6,243 nucleotides of DNA, taken from an uncultured Haemophilus sp. (lineage in GTDB: Bacteria > Pseudomonadota > Gammaproteobacteria > Enterobacterales > Pasteurellaceae). Under the pieces are notes generated by a model. That model was given only the letters and a program-made list of their open reading frames with translations. It did not search any database and was not told the DNA's origin. The stretch spans positions 1 through 6,243 of the forward strand of contig NZ_CAJLNI010000102.1 of the NCBI RefSeq assembly GCF_905207935.1, in the 5' to 3' direction. Below, piece after piece: positions 5,511 through 6,243 of this stretch. Position numbers and translations under genes: made by a program. How positions within the stretch are numbered: position 1 is the stretch's first letter; each line of letters begins with the position of its first letter.

Positions 5511-6227
5511 ATGGAAAATTCTTTTCTTTTTTCGACCGCTCTTGAACAGACGGCTTATTTACTTATCCTAGGGAAAATGCTACTCGCACTTGTACTTGGC
5601 GGGATTATTGGCTTAGAACGTGAACTTAAACACAAACCGGTTGGGGTCAAAACCTGTGCCATTATTGCGGTGACGACTTGTGTACTGACGATTGTCTCCA
5701 TTCAAGCCGCAGAACATTATGCGCAAGTTTCAGATAATATCCGAACTGACCCTATGCGACTTGCCGCACAAGTAATCAGTGGCATCGGTTTCTTAGGTGC
5801 AGGGGTAATTTTGCACAAGAAAAATGATGCGATTTCAGGCTTAACCACAGCTGCCATTATTTGGGCAGCAGCGGCTATCGGTGTGGCAACAGGTGCAGGC
5901 TTTATTTTTGATGCGATTATTGCCACTTTAATGATTTTAATCGCTATCCGTATCAGCCCGATTGTGCAGCGTTATGTTCGTCGTAAAACCTATAAAAAAC
6001 GTACTCGTTTAGCTATTCAACTGAGTTCTGCTAACGGCATCAGTAAAGTAACCGATTTATTGCTGAAACATGATTACCGCATTGAAAATATCTCAGTAAA
6101 AGACCAAGCTAGCGGCGAGGTTCGCTTGCAAGTCCGATGCTACAATATTGATAATGAAATGCTAAAAGATGTCTATACACTGTTAAAAACAGAAGATGAA
6201 GTACTGAGTGTGGATGTAGAAAATTAA
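5511..6227 (+). CDS. MgtC/SapB-family inner membrane protein
   Basis: A 238-residue protein with a hydrophobic N-terminal half and a soluble C-terminal domain. Family signatures are GGIIGLERELK (30-40), the highly conserved DPMRLAAQVISGIGFLGAG (80-98) and GLTTAAIIWAAAAIG (110-124). Membrane helices are likely at about 15-35, 48-66, 84-101, 110-128 and 132-149. A basic stretch (RYVRRKTYKKR, 154-164) leads into an ACT-like domain (about 166-236). The position matching N92 of Salmonella MgtC, as I recall that protein, is T112 here. This places it with the broad YhiD/SapB-like relatives and not with the virulence factor MgtC that acts on the F1Fo ATPase. Its actual role (perhaps ion or acid homeostasis) cannot be read from sequence. 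No Shine-Dalgarno sequence precedes the ATG at 5511. It is divergent from rimO; no terminator is visible in the 16 bases left after the stop. Confidence 0.9.
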   Translation: MENSFLFSTALEQTAYLLILGKMLLALVLGGIIGLERELKHKPVGVKTCAIIAVTTCVLTIVSIQAAEHYAQVSDNIRTDPMRLAAQVISGIGFLGAGVILHKKNDAISGLTTAAIIWAAAAIGVATGAGFIFDAIIATLMILIAIRISPIVQRYVRRKTYKKRTRLAIQLSSANGISKVTDLLLKHDYRIENISVKDQASGEVRLQVRCYNIDNEMLKDVYTLLKTEDEVLSVDVEN

Positions 6228-6243
6228 AATCAGCTCAAAATAA

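Noticed and set aside
5535..5543. AAGAGCGGT on the minus strand near the start of the MgtC-like gene, one base from the uptake core.
   Set aside because: The mismatch lies within the core, where uptake is very sensitive to change; treated as chance or a decayed copy.
5717..5926. A 69-codon minus-strand open frame.
   Set aside because: It is antisense to the most conserved part of the MgtC/SapB-family gene, with no independent support.

Overview
The window looks like a chromosomal segment of a Haemophilus-type member of the Pasteurellaceae. The sequence is AT-rich and carries three exact copies of the Haemophilus-type DNA uptake word AAGTGCGGT (70-78, 2017-2025, 4484-4492). The Asd catalytic residues fall at the numbering I recall for H. 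influenzae Asd (C136, R270, H277). I cannot name the species from this window.

Layout: five gene bodies lie on the minus strand and one on the plus strand. Reading the minus strand 5'->3' from the right: rimO (ribosomal protein S12 methylthiotransferase, stop at 4008) is followed after 39 bp by an HMW1C-like cytoplasmic N-glucosyltransferase (1950-3968), closed by a strong intrinsic terminator (1925-1944). Then comes asd (696-1811), which has its own promoter with an A/T-rich upstream block. A perfect 10-bp hairpin (655-679) separates asd from a small four-helix membrane protein of unknown function (206-634). The stop codon of that gene overlaps the start codon of pldB (lysophospholipase L2 family), which runs off the left edge. 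On the right, a MgtC/SapB-family membrane protein (5511-6227) is divergent from rimO across a 141-bp intergenic region. No stretch longer than 141 bp lacks a gene.

Functional reading: rimO and the glucosyltransferase look like one operon. This is the same pairing I recall from Actinobacillus pleuropneumoniae, where a third gene, an alpha-1,6-glucosyltransferase, follows. Here that third gene is absent: the terminator and asd follow directly. No adhesin or secretion partner gene is in view, so this is a solitary, housekeeping-type N-glycosyltransferase and not part of an hmwABC cluster. Its most unusual trait is a 48-residue, strongly basic Lys/Thr/Ala/Ser tail after a catalytic body of normal length. 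The tail contains a decapeptide tandem repeat and has an uptake sequence inside its codons. asd (lysine, threonine, methionine and diaminopimelate supply), pldB (phospholipid turnover) and the MgtC-like gene appear to be functionally independent neighbours.

No tRNA, rRNA, CRISPR array, insertion sequence or phage remnant was seen. The best candidates for follow-up are the basic tail and the minimal rimO-ngt operon lacking the chain-extending glucosyltransferase.
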